Shown piece after piece: positions 35,104 through 35,464 of a stretch of DNA of 35,464 nt. The translations under genes and the position numbers were made by a program. The notes beneath the pieces were generated by a model, which saw only the letters and a list, made by a program, of their open reading frames with translations, ran no database searches and had not been told where the DNA came from. Position 1 is the stretch's first letter. Every line of letters starts with the position of its first letter. Origin of the DNA: a virus; IMG/VR virus record IMGVR_UViG_3300010885_040662, positions 1 to 35,464 of that record; one strand, written 5' to 3'.

Positions 35104-35464
35104 TGCCCCGTGTTGATGGCCCTTTAACTCTTGCTGCTGAAAATAGGGCTAAGAGCGTTAACGACATGCATGCACACCACGATGCTGTGATTAAGTCTGC
35201 TGCTTCCTACGACATTGGCAATGGTCATGTTCGTAGTGGTGGTGGTTCTGAGTTTCGTGGCTTTTCCAAGTCACAAATTGCAAGTATGTCTGATGGGCAT
35301 GGTTCCGGCATCTACACTTTTGCAAAAGGTAGTGCATTGAGGGAAAATGGCATCATGGCAGGCACCTTAACAGGACCCAATGGCTCGCATTTGAACGCCG
35401 ATTCTGTTAAACGGATTGCTAAGGGTACCGAACTTACCCGTGGAGAACTTAGAAACATTCGTGA
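35103..35464 (+). CDS. Hypothetical head-operon protein, N-terminal part
   Basis: ATG 35103 starts in the stop of the previous gene; the frame is open to the right edge (about 120 residues seen). The visible part MPRVDGPLTLAAENRAKSVNDMHAHHDAVIKSAASYDIGNGHVRSGGGSEFRGFSKSQIASMSDGHGSGIYTFAKGS... is polar and His-rich. No motif recognised. Could be a tail-completion or minor head protein, by position only. Confidence 0.6.
   Translation, partial: MPRVDGPLTLAAENRAKSVNDMHAHHDAVIKSAASYDIGNGHVRSGGGSEFRGFSKSQIASMSDGHGSGIYTFAKGSALRENGIMAGTLTGPNGSHLNADSVKRIAKGTELTRGELRNIR

Overview
This window is part of the genome of a tailed bacteriophage, most probably a siphovirus of an actinobacterium. The sequence shows a large terminase, portal, scaffold, an N4-gp56-family major capsid protein, a lysis cassette and a leftward early/replication block. 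The actinobacterial assignment is an inference. It rests on a WhiB-family iron-sulphur regulator, an Rpf/transglycosylase-like secreted protein, and an ERF/RecB-like/SSB recombination set together with many CxxC zinc microproteins. Base composition looks moderate rather than strongly GC-rich, which would suit phages of freshwater actinobacteria, but that is a guess. No tRNA, integrase, repressor of recognisable family, IS element or CRISPR array was found.

Layout. (1) 1-3136, rightward: the end of a structural gene, an endolysin, two small membrane proteins (holin candidates), a permuted NlpC/P60-like protein, a metallophosphoesterase, an intrinsic terminator and a zinc microprotein. (2) 3133-11016, leftward and very compact, with start/stop overlaps and a few long overprinted overlaps: Holliday-resolvase-like nuclease, HNH nuclease, zinc metallopeptidase, WhiB, secreted transglycosylase, adenine methyltransferase, MazG/DUF1599-like protein, RHH protein, SSB, ERF annealase, RecB/Cas4-like exonuclease and many small unknowns. 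(3) 11017-16404, leftward but looser: a class II glutamine amidotransferase and an amidoligase in one operon, small unknowns, a SLOG-fold protein, a second SSB and a pentapeptide-repeat protein. Intergenic gaps here carry a 22-bp motif in four copies and a family of covarying stem-loops. (4) 16405-17611, about 1.2 kb with no convincing gene, packed with stem-loops, between the leftward early genes and the rightward late genes. (5) 17612-35464, rightward late operon: TerL with an N-terminal HTH, portal, three small proteins, a 2682-residue giant virion protein, two further putative internal or tail proteins, a structured leader, scaffold, major capsid protein with a roughly 100-residue insertion, and small head-completion candidates running off the window.

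How it fits together. Early leftward genes supply recombination-dependent replication (annealase, exonuclease, SSBs, resolvase), DNA and nucleotide modification, and host take-over functions (WhiB, metallopeptidase, amidoligase/amidotransferase). The late operon makes the head; the giant protein and its neighbours are best read as proteins packaged in, or ejected from, the virion. The lysis genes at the left edge are the far end of the same late programme if the genome is circularly permuted or the window crosses the assembly join.

The most interesting items are the covarying leader stem-loops upstream of three early genes, the stem-loop array before terL, the zinc-ribbon amidoligase plus GAT-II pair, and the giant virion protein. 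All functions are inferred from sequence reading only; no database search was run.
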